DNA from: Blastocatellia bacterium
GTDB taxonomy: Bacteria > Acidobacteriota > Blastocatellia > Pyrinomonadales > Pyrinomonadaceae
Assembly (NCBI GenBank): GCA_013697915.1
Contig: JACCVY010000257.1
Location: 17,577-81,576, forward strand
Length of the DNA stretch: 64,000 bases
Direction of reading: 5' to 3'
A program made the translations under genes and the position numbers. The notes beneath the pieces are model-generated. The model made no database searches. It saw only the letters and a list, made by a program, of their open reading frames with translations, and was not told where the DNA came from. Below are positions 32,953-41,101 of this stretch, one piece after another (positions within the stretch are counted from its first letter, which is position 1; each line of letters starts with the position of its first letter).

Positions 32953-33336
32953 ATGATTCGAACTGTAATTGCTGTAATTGACGACATGTTTTTGGCCTCG
33001 AAAGTTCGGGCTACGGCCAAAGCTTTGGGAATGCTCGCTGTCTTTCCACGCGGCCTCGACTCGCTTCGGCATAGTATTGACGACGGCGTGCCTGACATTA
33101 TCGTCGTCGATCTGCAACACGCAAAGCTCGACCCAATTGCCCTCGGCAGTGAGTTGAAAACTAATGAAAGACTGAAGGCCGTTCCGGTGGTTGGATTCTT
33201 TTCTCACGTTGAAGCGGAACTGCAGCGGAAAGCCGTGCAGGCGGGCTATGATCAGGTGCTGCCGCGTTCTGTGTTCTTTGGCGAACTGGCAAATGTTCTT
33301 TCGGGCGAAAGCAAGTGCGAGAGCAAGAAGGCCTAA
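32953..33336 (+). CDS. Stand-alone receiver-like domain protein
   Basis: 127 residues resembling a two-component receiver with no output domain. The acidic pair is D10-D11, the phospho-acceptor is D53 (IIVVDLQ) and the Ser/Thr switch residue is S84. The conserved lysine before the last helix is arginine (LPRS, R105). Phosphorylation is therefore possible but unconventional. No histidine kinase is nearby. The gene ends 6 bp from the convergent aroF stop. Confidence 0.72.
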   Translation: MIRTVIAVIDDMFLASKVRATAKALGMLAVFPRGLDSLRHSIDDGVPDIIVVDLQHAKLDPIALGSELKTNERLKAVPVVGFFSHVEAELQRKAVQAGYDQVLPRSVFFGELANVLSGESKCESKKA

Positions 33337-33342
33337 GGCGTT

Positions 33343-34362
33343 TCAACCCACCGGCGCCGGCGCGATGACTTCGTGGATGGCGCGCACTTCGCTAACAAGC
33401 CGCTCATATTGATCCAATGTCAGTGCTTGCGCGCCATCGGAAAGCGCGTTGCCGGGCGAATCGTGCACTTCGACAATCAAGCCATCGGCGCCAACTGCAA
33501 CACCCGCGCGCGCCAACGGAGTTACCATATAGTTCTTTCCGGTACCGTGCGACGGGTCGACTATGACCGGCAAATGTGAAATACGTCTCACCGCTGGTAT
33601 CGCGGCCAGGTCCAAAGTATTTCTGGTGTGCTGGGAAAAAGTGCGTATCCCGCGCTCGCAAAGAACAACTTGATAGTTACCTTCGGCCATTATGTATTCC
33701 GCCGCCAGCAGCCATTCATCAAGCGTCGCCGACAAGCCGCGTTTAAGCAGCACCGGCAAACTGGATTTTCCCACGCGTCGCAGCAGCGTGAAGTTTTGCA
33801 TACTGCGCGCGCCAATCTGAATCATGTCCGCATAGCGTTCAACCAAATCGACACTCGGTTCGTCCAATGCCTCGGTAACAATTTTCAATCCAAAGGTGTC
33901 GCGAATCTCTGCAAGAATCTTCAATCCGTCTTCGCCCAAACCCTGAAATGCATAAGGCGAAGTACGCGGCTTGAAAGCGCCACCGCGAAAAAAGCGCGCG
34001 CCGCTGCGTCGCACAACCTCGGCGACTGCGAAAGCCTGCGTGCGGCTTTCAACTGCGCAGGGACCAGCAATGATGGCCAACTCGTCACCGCCGATGGCCG
34101 CGTCGCCCACGCGCACGACTGTCTTCTCCTTGCGCATGTCGAGCGTCACCAGTTTATATGGCTTGCTGATGCGAACAGCTTCGGCGACGCCGGGAAGAGT
34201 TTCGAAATGTGAAGGATCAATAGCACCGGAATTTCCTGTTATGCCAACAGCAGTTCGGGCGGCGCCAGGCATGGGATGCGCTTTGTACCCGAGCTCTTCA
34301 ATGACCTGGACCACGGCCTCCACCTGGCCGTCGGTGGCGTCAGCTTTCATTACGATCAGCAT
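33343..34362 (-). CDS. aroF: 3-deoxy-7-phosphoheptulonate (DAHP) synthase, type I-beta
   Basis: First enzyme of the shikimate pathway, condensing PEP and erythrose-4-phosphate. It has 339 residues with an N-terminal ferredoxin-like regulatory domain (1-70, [18 protein letters not shown]), as in Thermotoga, then a TIM barrel with [34 protein letters not shown] and VDPSHGTG. The metal-binding Cys, His, Glu and Asp are within these motifs. The N-terminal domain suggests feedback inhibition by tyrosine or phenylalanine. No other shikimate gene is in the window. Confidence 0.94.
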   Translation of the reverse strand: MLIVMKADATDGQVEAVVQVIEELGYKAHPMPGAARTAVGITGNSGAIDPSHFETLPGVAEAVRISKPYKLVTLDMRKEKTVVRVGDAAIGGDELAIIAGPCAVESRTQAFAVAEVVRRSGARFFRGGAFKPRTSPYAFQGLGEDGLKILAEIRDTFGLKIVTEALDEPSVDLVERYADMIQIGARSMQNFTLLRRVGKSSLPVLLKRGLSATLDEWLLAAEYIMAEGNYQVVLCERGIRTFSQHTRNTLDLAAIPAVRRISHLPVIVDPSHGTGKNYMVTPLARAGVAVGADGLIVEVHDSPGNALSDGAQALTLDQYERLVSEVRAIHEVIAPAPVG

Positions 34363-34393
34363 AGTTCACAGGTAACGTGAGAACAGTTTGGTT

Positions 34394-34626
34394 CTATAGT
34401 TTCCGATACACCTCTCGACGATGGCGCACGTAATGAATAAGCACTTGCTTGGCCCGCTGATTGACTCCATACACTACGCGATACTCCCGAACTTCAGCGC
34501 CTGTCGTGGAAAAGGATTCTCCGCCAGTAAGTCCAACCTATTAATTACGCGGGTAATCGCGGATTTCGGTAATGAACGCAAATCCTTTTCAAACGAGGGC
34601 TTGAGGATGACTTTATATGAGGCCAT
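34394..34626 (-). pseudogene. Frameshifted RelE/ParE-type toxin
   Basis: Starting at ATG 34626, 14 nt inside the antitoxin gene, the frame reads MASYKVILKPSFEKDLRSLP, then KSAITRVINRLDLLAENPFP, RQALKF, and stops at 34474 after 50 codons. The expected second half of the toxin continues in another frame: GAEVREYRVVYGV, NQRAKQVLIHYVRHR and REVYRKL, ending at 34394. The total of 233 nt is not a multiple of three and is shorter than usual, so a small deletion with frameshift around 34485-34510 is likely. The overlap with the antitoxin is the normal arrangement for such pairs. Confidence 0.75.
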
Positions 34627-34798
34627 CCTTCTTCAGACGCCGTTTCAATTCTTCTAAGGCGATTGGCTTTTCGGCTTTGCGCTCGGCAACGACGGCGAGG
34701 TCATGGAGGTCTTCCAATAATTTCTCGTATTCTTTGAGAGACAGCAGAACCCCCGTCTTTTTTCCGGTTTCATCGATTACATACTGTGCTTGCGACAT
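34613..34798 (-). CDS. Small antitoxin of a type II toxin-antitoxin pair
   Basis: 61 residues beginning MSQAQYVIDETGKKTGVLLS, with the segment LSLKEYEKLLEDLHDLAV typical of Phd/YefM- or RelB-like antitoxins. The C-terminal half is charged and would bind the toxin. It overlaps the start of the toxin reading frame. Because the toxin is frameshifted, this antitoxin is probably a remnant, though still open. Confidence 0.72.
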   Translation of the reverse strand: MSQAQYVIDETGKKTGVLLSLKEYEKLLEDLHDLAVVAERKAEKPIALEELKRRLKKDGLI

Positions 34799-34843
34799 GG
34801 CCTTACTTTAACTGAAAGACAGCGAACCTAAAAGCGCGATTAC

Positions 34844-36901
34844 CTACATCCTTTCGGGCACCCTGATTCCAAGCGTTGCCAGCGCCGCGGTCAACTGCTG
34901 CCGCGTAATATTAGCGACTGCGATCAATACCGCCTTCTTGATTTCATCTTCCTCGGCGATGATGCGATGACGGTGATAGAAGAGATTAAACGCGCGCGCA
35001 AGTGTGAATGCATACTTCGCTAAATTCGCCGGCTCAGCTGAAGCTGCGCATTGCGCGATCGCTTCTTCCAGGCGCTCGGCCAGCATGAGCAACGACCAGA
35101 CTTCGGTTCCGGCCTCCCCAGCAAGAACTTCGGAAACTCTCGCTGCGGTTTGCGAATCGCCCGTCGCTTTCTGGAGCAACTCCGTCGCGGCCGCGATCGC
35201 CTTCTCATCGAGCTTGCGAAAGATCGAATTCGCCCGCACCGCTGCATACTGGCAATAAGGGCCGGTTTCGCCTTCGAAAGAAAGCGCCTCGTTGAAGTCG
35301 AATGCAATTACCGAATTGCGCGTGAACTTGAGAAGAAAATAACGCAAGGCTCCGACAGCTATTTCATGTGCAGTTGCGCTTCGCTCGTCCGCCGACAATT
35401 CAGGATGCCGCGCCTCGACTTCCTTCAGCGCATCCTTTTCCAAACGATCGATCAGATCGTCGGCTTTCACGCCCAGACCTTTCCGCCCACTCATTTCGAT
35501 GTAAGGACGCGCGCGATCCTCTTCGCTCAATTCAATTCCCAACTCTTCGCAAGCCGCAGGAGACAACGCCACCATCTCGTAGCCAAAATGAACGCTTGCG
35601 TCTGCGCCGATTTCGGGCACGAGCGCAACGACACCGCGCGCCACAATTTCCTGCGGATACGCCTGGCGGGAATCGATTACGTTATAGACCTTCACGCCGC
35701 CGCCGAAATTGGGCCGCGGCAATTCGGGAAGGATCTCAGCGTTGGATTCCGTAGTAGTAACCCAGGCGACGTGCCCATCCGGATAAGAACGAAAAGGCTT
35801 GTAGTTGAAATCCAAACCGAGCTGGCCCAGCTTCCACAATTGATAAGCGATGTCCTTGCCGGTGTAGGTTACTGTGCCGTTTGAGCGCACGATTATCTTG
35901 TCCGATTCATGTTCGTCAGTGCCGGTGTGCGATTCAAACGGCATCACCCAACAACCCGCGTGCTTGCCCTGTGATTCGAAGCGGATAACGCCAGCGCTCT
36001 TCATCAGCTCAAAGGCGCGATCCCAAAAATGTAGATGAAGAATGTCTGATTCGCGCGCCAGCAAGTCGTAACGAATGTCGAGCCGCTCCATCGTGTCGAG
36101 TATGCGTTCGACATTGCGCGTGGCGACGTAATCCGCCAGCTCGGCTGTTGGGTTGTTTCCCGCCTCGATCGCGTGCAGCACGTCGCTGCGCAACTCGAGT
36201 CGTGCTGAATTTGTTTCTTCATCGGCGCCTTCGCGATAAAACACTCCGACACGCGTGTACAGGTCCCAGCAGTAATAATCAAACGGAACATTTGCGGGCA
36301 GCGAACTATCCAGCGCTTTGATTTGTTCGAGCGTCATTTTCTCGAGCTCGGTAAAGCCGACAACGACGTCCGCCACCTGGACGCCGGTATTGTCGATGTA
36401 GTTTTGCACCTCAACGCGCTCGCCCGCGGCTTTGAGCACGCGAACAAAAGTGTCACCGAGCACGGCGTTGCGAACGTGCCCAATGTGCGCTGCCTTGTTC
36501 GGATTGATGCTGGTGTGCTCAACCATCTTTTTCGGACGATCTGGTACAGATGAGGTTACCTCGGTGGCAGCATTCTGTTTTCCTGCGAACAGCGAAAGCA
36601 GTTTGGCGCGATCAAAGAAGATGTTGACGTAACCGGCGCCCGCAACTTCGACGCGGGCGACTTCCGCGGACGCTTCCAATTTTGCCTTCAACTGTTCGGC
36701 AATTGTGCGCGGTGGGACCTTTGCGCCGGTGCCTTGCTTAATGAGTTTCGCAAGTTCAAATGAAACCGGGAACGCAAGATCGCCAAGCTCAGGGCGCGGC
36801 GGTGTCTCAGCGCCGACCTGGTCGAGTTCGACGCCGAACAGCTCCAGCGCCGCGCTTTGAACGAGTCCCTTTAGTTGATCCTGAAGCTGTAGAAGAGCCA
36901 C
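34844..36901 (-). CDS. argS: Arginyl-tRNA synthetase
   Basis: Class I aminoacyl-tRNA synthetase charging tRNA-Arg, 685 residues. The N-terminal Add-1 domain (about 1-110) precedes the catalytic domain with the HIGH-type motif HIGHVRNAVLGD and the KMSKS-equivalent MSGRKGLGVKADDLID. The C-terminal DALR anticodon-binding region ends in LATLGIRVPERM, typical for ArgS. Family length is usually 550-600, and the extra length lies mostly in the catalytic domain insertions. Confidence 0.95.
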   Translation of the reverse strand: MALLQLQDQLKGLVQSAALELFGVELDQVGAETPPRPELGDLAFPVSFELAKLIKQGTGAKVPPRTIAEQLKAKLEASAEVARVEVAGAGYVNIFFDRAKLLSLFAGKQNAATEVTSSVPDRPKKMVEHTSINPNKAAHIGHVRNAVLGDTFVRVLKAAGERVEVQNYIDNTGVQVADVVVGFTELEKMTLEQIKALDSSLPANVPFDYYCWDLYTRVGVFYREGADEETNSARLELRSDVLHAIEAGNNPTAELADYVATRNVERILDTMERLDIRYDLLARESDILHLHFWDRAFELMKSAGVIRFESQGKHAGCWVMPFESHTGTDEHESDKIIVRSNGTVTYTGKDIAYQLWKLGQLGLDFNYKPFRSYPDGHVAWVTTTESNAEILPELPRPNFGGGVKVYNVIDSRQAYPQEIVARGVVALVPEIGADASVHFGYEMVALSPAACEELGIELSEEDRARPYIEMSGRKGLGVKADDLIDRLEKDALKEVEARHPELSADERSATAHEIAVGALRYFLLKFTRNSVIAFDFNEALSFEGETGPYCQYAAVRANSIFRKLDEKAIAAATELLQKATGDSQTAARVSEVLAGEAGTEVWSLLMLAERLEEAIAQCAASAEPANLAKYAFTLARAFNLFYHRHRIIAEEDEIKKAVLIAVANITRQQLTAALATLGIRVPERM

Positions 36902-37111
36902 TTGATTCCTGATCTGAAAATTTGATTGTCCGGAAAAGCGGAAATTATAGCTTAGCGGGTTTCCAATCCGCTATTGCGGGGCATCGGGAAAAATGATTGA
37001 GGACTAGCAACGACAAGCAACTCGCTTCGTCACCCGGTTGACCCTTGAACGGGGCAAAGCCTTGTATACTCATCGCTTTTGGCGTTTTCTGACCACGCTC
37101 TGTTACCATCG

Positions 37112-37174
37112 CTCGTAAACCGTAAATAGGAGATTCGCAATCGGTCGGTTCCATTTACGATTCACGATTCACGC
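37112..37174. repeat. Inverted pair of 7-bp repeat arrays (CGTAAAT type)
   Basis: Short arms in the argS-larC divergent gap: CGTAAAC, CGTAAAT on the left and ATTTACG, ATTCACG, ATTCACG on the right. The right arm stops 4 nt before the larC ATG. The remaining about 200 bp of the 277-bp gap contain no gene or clear motif. Confidence 0.75.
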
Positions 37175-37178
37175 TCTT

Positions 37179-38354
37179 ATGAAGACTCTCTATTTCGATT
37201 GTTTTGCCGGGGCCAGCGGCGACATGATCCTCGGCGCAATGGTTGCCGCAGGTGTCAGCCCGCAAGAGTTGAATGATCAACTTTCGCTCCTGGGCGTTTC
37301 AGGGTATGCCATCAATTTTGAAACAGTGAATCGTTCAGGGATTAGCGCCACTTACGCTCGCGTGCAGACTGCGCCCGAACAGGCCCATCGCCACCTGTCA
37401 GACATCCTGAAAATTATTTACGACTCGCGTTTGTCCGGGAGCGTCAAGGACCGCGCCGCTGAAATATTTGCTCGTCTTGCTGAAGCCGAGGCCCGCGTGC
37501 ATAACGAGCGCATTGAAAAAATTCACTTTCATGAGGTCGGTGCGCTTGATGCCATTATCGATGTTGTAGGCGCCGCGATATGTTTTGACTTGCTCGGCAT
37601 TGAACATTTCGTTTCTTCGGCGTTCCACGTCGGCAGCGGCATGATTGATATGGCCCATGGCCGTTTTCCAGTGCCACCGCCGGCGGTGACGGAATTGTTG
37701 AAAGGCGCACCTTTTTATTCGACTGACGTTAAGGGGGAACTGCTGACGCCGACGGGCGCTGCAATCATCACCACCGTGTGTTCGGAATTCGGCGCGCTAC
37801 CGCAGCTGAAACTTGAACATACGGGCTATGGCGCCGGAACGCGCGAATATGAAAAATTTCCGAACGTCCTGCGCGTCTTTGTTGGCGAAACAGTAGACGC
37901 ACAGCGTGACGACGTGAAATTGTGGATGGTGGAAACAAATGTGGATGACATGTCGCCGCAAGTGTTCGGTCACGTGATGGAGCGAGCGTTGGAATCAGGG
38001 GCGCTGGATTGCTATTTCACGCCAATCCAGATGAAGAAGAACCGTCCCGGAGTTCTGTTGTCAATCCTCTGTCGCGAAGACGAGCGCGAAAAGTTTATGG
38101 ATCTCCTTTTTTCCGAGACGACAACATTAGGCATTCGCAGCTACCAGGTTGAGCGCCGCGCCCTTGAGCGTCACACAGTGCGAGTGGAAACGCAGTATGG
38201 ACCGATTGATGTTAAAGTAGCGCAAGTCAACGGCCATATTGTTAAGGAGATGCCGGAGTACGAGCAATGCCGGCAAGCGGCGCGCAACGCGAATGTGCCG
38301 CTGCGGATCGTAGAAGAGGCGGCGCGAAATGCCTTCGCCGAAACCGCTAAATAG
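37179..38354 (+). CDS. larC: Nickel-pincer cofactor biosynthesis protein LarC (DUF111)
   Basis: 391 residues. LarC inserts nickel into the pincer nucleotide cofactor of lactate racemase and related enzymes. Diagnostic motifs are YFDCFAGASGDMILGA at the N-terminus, KIHFHEVGALDAIIDVVGA (about 115), GHGRFPVPPPAV-like MAHGRFPVPPPAV, and the C-terminal VETNVDDMSPQ. It is a full-length single ORF, without the frameshift seen in Lactobacillus. LarB, LarE and a LarA-like enzyme are not in the window. Confidence 0.92.
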   Translation: MKTLYFDCFAGASGDMILGAMVAAGVSPQELNDQLSLLGVSGYAINFETVNRSGISATYARVQTAPEQAHRHLSDILKIIYDSRLSGSVKDRAAEIFARLAEAEARVHNERIEKIHFHEVGALDAIIDVVGAAICFDLLGIEHFVSSAFHVGSGMIDMAHGRFPVPPPAVTELLKGAPFYSTDVKGELLTPTGAAIITTVCSEFGALPQLKLEHTGYGAGTREYEKFPNVLRVFVGETVDAQRDDVKLWMVETNVDDMSPQVFGHVMERALESGALDCYFTPIQMKKNRPGVLLSILCREDEREKFMDLLFSETTTLGIRSYQVERRALERHTVRVETQYGPIDVKVAQVNGHIVKEMPEYEQCRQAARNANVPLRIVEEAARNAFAETAK

Positions 38355-38362
38355 TGGAAGAC

Positions 38363-38503
38363 AGAGCGGGGGCCATGCCCGCCTTCCCGACCATGAGCCT
38401 TCGATGTGGCCGTTTACGCTTTCATTGAAAGGCTTTCGCACGCGAAGCCGAAAACGAGATAAATAATCTCTCAGGTTGGGAAGGTGGGTTTACCCCCGCC
38501 CTT
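38363..38503. repeat. Foldback repeat, GAGCGGGGGC family, copy 3
   Basis: Arms AGAGCGGGGGCCATGCCCGC plus CTTCCCGACCATGAG (38363-38397) and the inverse CTCAGGTTGGGAAGGTGGGT plus TTACCCCCGCCCTT (38469-38502). The centre contains GAAAGGCTTTC, shared with copy 1. It fills most of the 161-bp larC-folE gap and ends 13 bp before the folE ATG. Confidence 0.85.
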
Positions 38504-38515
38504 ACGTAGCAAAAG

Positions 38516-39142
38516 ATGGCGACAAAGCTTACAGGTCAGGCGGCCAACGACACCTCCCAGCAGAACGAACGTCCTGCTGTCGATCTTGATCTGATAGCGC
38601 AAGGAGTGCGCATGATTCTTGAGGGTCTAGGCGAAGATGCGGATCGCCCGGGTTTGCAGGAAACACCCAGGCGCGTCGCCGAGATGTATGCCGAGCTTAC
38701 ATCGGGCATGCGCGAAGATCCGGCACAGCACATCGTGCCTTTGCCCGGGGATAAACACGATGAGATGGTGATCGTAAAAGACATCAGTATTGCCTCGATG
38801 TGCGAACATCATCTGGCGCCTTTCGTCGGCAAGTGTCATATCGCATACATTCCGCGCGACGGACGCATCCTGGGAATCTCGAAACTGGCACGTCTGGCTG
38901 AAACGTTCTCGCGTCGGCTGCAACTTCAGGAACGTTTAACTACCGACATCGCGAACACATTATTCGAAGGTTTGAAGCCAATTGGCGTGATGGTGGTGAT
39001 CGAGGCAGCGCACACGTGCATGACCCTGCGTGGCGTGAGAAAAGCCGACGCCAAGACAGTTACTTCGGCGGTACTCGGCGGCTTTCGCACCGACCCGCGC
39101 ACGCGCGCCGAAGCGATGGCTCTTATTACAGGCAAGGAGTGA
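38516..39142 (+). CDS. folE: GTP cyclohydrolase I, FolE type
   Basis: 208 residues. Opens the imidazole ring of GTP to give dihydroneopterin triphosphate, the first step of folate synthesis. Zinc ligands are in MCEHHLAPFVGKCHIAYIP and AAHTCMTLRGV. Other signatures are RDGRILGISKLARLAETFSR and RLQLQERLTTDIA. Folate metabolism is also represented by folD at 4350. The M28 peptidase gene follows after 10 nt. Confidence 0.96.
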   Translation: MATKLTGQAANDTSQQNERPAVDLDLIAQGVRMILEGLGEDADRPGLQETPRRVAEMYAELTSGMREDPAQHIVPLPGDKHDEMVIVKDISIASMCEHHLAPFVGKCHIAYIPRDGRILGISKLARLAETFSRRLQLQERLTTDIANTLFEGLKPIGVMVVIEAAHTCMTLRGVRKADAKTVTSAVLGGFRTDPRTRAEAMALITGKE

Positions 39143-39152
39143 GAGGAAGAAG

Positions 39153-40826
39153 ATGAAAAGACTAGCTTTAAGTTTTCATAGTGTAATCGTTGCCACAGTG
39201 ATCAGCGCATTGGCCGTCAGCGGCTACGCGCAATCCCGCGGACAAATGAAGATCGCTCTCAATGAGGATTCAATGCGCGCCCACACCAGGTACTTAGCCA
39301 GCGACTTGTTGGAAGGTCGCGGCACCGGCGCGCGCGGTGGCGAACTCGCCGCCAGCTATATTGCGGCGCAAATGGAAGCACTGGGATTGAAAGGCGCGGG
39401 CGCGAATGGCAGTTTCTTTCAACCGGTTTCGCTCGTCGGAGTGAAAGCCGATCCTAATACGAAACTGGTTGTTTCGGGACGAAACGGTAAAGAGACTTTC
39501 AAGTTTGCCGACGATTATGTCGCGTTCACCGGTGCTCAAACCGAAGACGTCGATGTCGATTCGGATTTGGTTTTCGTCGGCTATGGCATCAGCGCTCCGG
39601 AACAGAAGTGGAACGACTACAAAGGCGAAGCAGCGGATTATCGTGGCAAGATCTTGGTGATGCTGGTGAACGATCCGCCAGCCACCGCAGCCGAGCCCAA
39701 TCTTTTCGGCGGCAGAGCGCTGACGTATTACGGCCGCTGGACATACAAGTTTGAAGAAGCCGCTCGTCGCGGCGCTGCGGGCGTGATTCTTCTGCACACC
39801 GACGAATCCGCTGGTTATCCCTGGAGCGTGGTGCGCACGTCTAATGGCTCTTGGCGTTTCGATATTGCCCGCACGGCCGGCGATGCCACACCGTTCTTGA
39901 ATATGCGTTCGTGGGTAACCAACGATACCGCGCAAAAGATCATGAAGCTCGCTGGTTACGACCTTGGCGATATGCGCACGAAAGCGGCCTCGCGCGATTT
40001 TCAACCGGTCAAACTGAATCTCAAGGGAAAGATAAACCTGAAGAGCGAACTAAAACGCGTCGCGGCGCCAAACGTTGTGGGCATCCTGCCGGGACGCGAT
40101 CCGAAATTGCGCGACGAGTATGTTGTCTATTCCGCGCATTGGGACCACTTTGGAATTGGCGCTCCTGACAAAACCGGCGACACGATTTACAACGGCGCGG
40201 TGGACAACGCTACCGGTTGCGCGGCGATACTGGCAATCGCGGAGGCGCTAGCCAAGCTGCCACCGGCGCAGCGACCACGTCGTTCAAGTTTGTTTCTGTT
40301 TCCTACCGCGGAAGAGCAGGGGCTGCTGGGCGCTGAATGGTATTCCAGACATCCGGTGGTGCCGGTTGAGAAAACTGCTGCCGACGTGAACCTCGATTCG
40401 ATGAACATGCTCGGGGTAGCTCGCGATTTCACACCGTTGGGCGCTGAGCGTTCCAGTCTTGAAGCGGTGGTCCAGGCTGTGGCGCGCGAACGAGGATTGC
40501 GCATCTCGCCGGATTCGCGACCGGAGCAAGGTTCATTCTACCGATCCGATCACTTTCCGTTTGCAAAAGTCGGCGTGCCGTCGATTAGTTTGAAAGCGGG
40601 CGATGACTTGGTGGGGCATCCAAAAGGTTGGGGCGAGCAGCAGTTCAACGCATACAACACGCAGCACTATCATCAGCCGTCAGATGAATTCGATCCCAAC
40701 TGGAACTATCAGGGCATGATTCAGGAGACTGAGATCGCGCTGGCGATTGGAATGCGCATCGCTAACGATCCGGCGATGCCACGGTTTAAACCGACTGATG
40801 AGTTTGCCAAGAACAGCAAGCGATGA
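39153..40826 (+). CDS. Secreted M28-family zinc aminopeptidase with PA domain
   Basis: 557 residues with an N-terminal signal sequence ending near VSGYAQS. A protease-associated (PA) insert lies around 110-260. The M28 catalytic domain shows the metal ligands in YSAHWDHFGIG, AVDNATGCAAIL, TAEEQGLLGAEWYSRH, NLDSMNMLG and the terminal NTQHYHQPSDE. A strong GAGGAAGAAG ribosome-binding site directly precedes the ATG. It probably digests peptides outside the cytoplasm. Confidence 0.93.
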   Translation: MKRLALSFHSVIVATVISALAVSGYAQSRGQMKIALNEDSMRAHTRYLASDLLEGRGTGARGGELAASYIAAQMEALGLKGAGANGSFFQPVSLVGVKADPNTKLVVSGRNGKETFKFADDYVAFTGAQTEDVDVDSDLVFVGYGISAPEQKWNDYKGEAADYRGKILVMLVNDPPATAAEPNLFGGRALTYYGRWTYKFEEAARRGAAGVILLHTDESAGYPWSVVRTSNGSWRFDIARTAGDATPFLNMRSWVTNDTAQKIMKLAGYDLGDMRTKAASRDFQPVKLNLKGKINLKSELKRVAAPNVVGILPGRDPKLRDEYVVYSAHWDHFGIGAPDKTGDTIYNGAVDNATGCAAILAIAEALAKLPPAQRPRRSSLFLFPTAEEQGLLGAEWYSRHPVVPVEKTAADVNLDSMNMLGVARDFTPLGAERSSLEAVVQAVARERGLRISPDSRPEQGSFYRSDHFPFAKVGVPSISLKAGDDLVGHPKGWGEQQFNAYNTQHYHQPSDEFDPNWNYQGMIQETEIALAIGMRIANDPAMPRFKPTDEFAKNSKR

Positions 40827-40863
40827 CTCGCGTAGACGGTTTTGGTGATGCGCGAATAAAACT

Positions 40864-41064
40864 AGATTTACCATTTACCATTTTTTATTTCTTATTTTCC
40901 ATTGCCGATTAGTAGAAGACGGACCATGACGTTGAATTAGGAGGTAACAAATAGTTAGCTCTAAGCCTGTAAATGCCTATAGCAAAACGACAACAAAGTA
41001 AGTTTCCGCTGTTACTGCAAACGAATAAAAAATAAGAAATGAAAACTGGTAAATGGTAAATTCT
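40864..41064. repeat. Inverted pair of 7-bp repeat arrays (ATTTACC type)
   Basis: Left arm 40864-40910 (ATTTACC, ATTTACC, ATTTTTT, ATTTCTT, ATTTTCC) and right arm 41023-41064 (AATAAAA, AATAAGA, AATGAAA, ACTGGTA, AATGGTA) with a unique centre of about 110 bp. Lies in the 275-bp gap before metG. The remaining bases carry no motif I recognise. Confidence 0.85.
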
Positions 41065-41101
41065 GTTCAATCTCGCTCCTTTCGCGTGATTCAGCCCAGC
41101 G

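Noticed and set aside
35051-35884. 277-residue open frame on the plus strand opposite argS
   Set aside because: It mirrors a strongly supported argS gene, has no recognisable family and no ribosome-binding site; the high GC makes long antisense frames common.
34844-36901. Possible gene fusion or frameshift in argS because of its length
   Set aside because: The frame is continuous with all class I motifs in order; extra length is explained by ordinary insertions.
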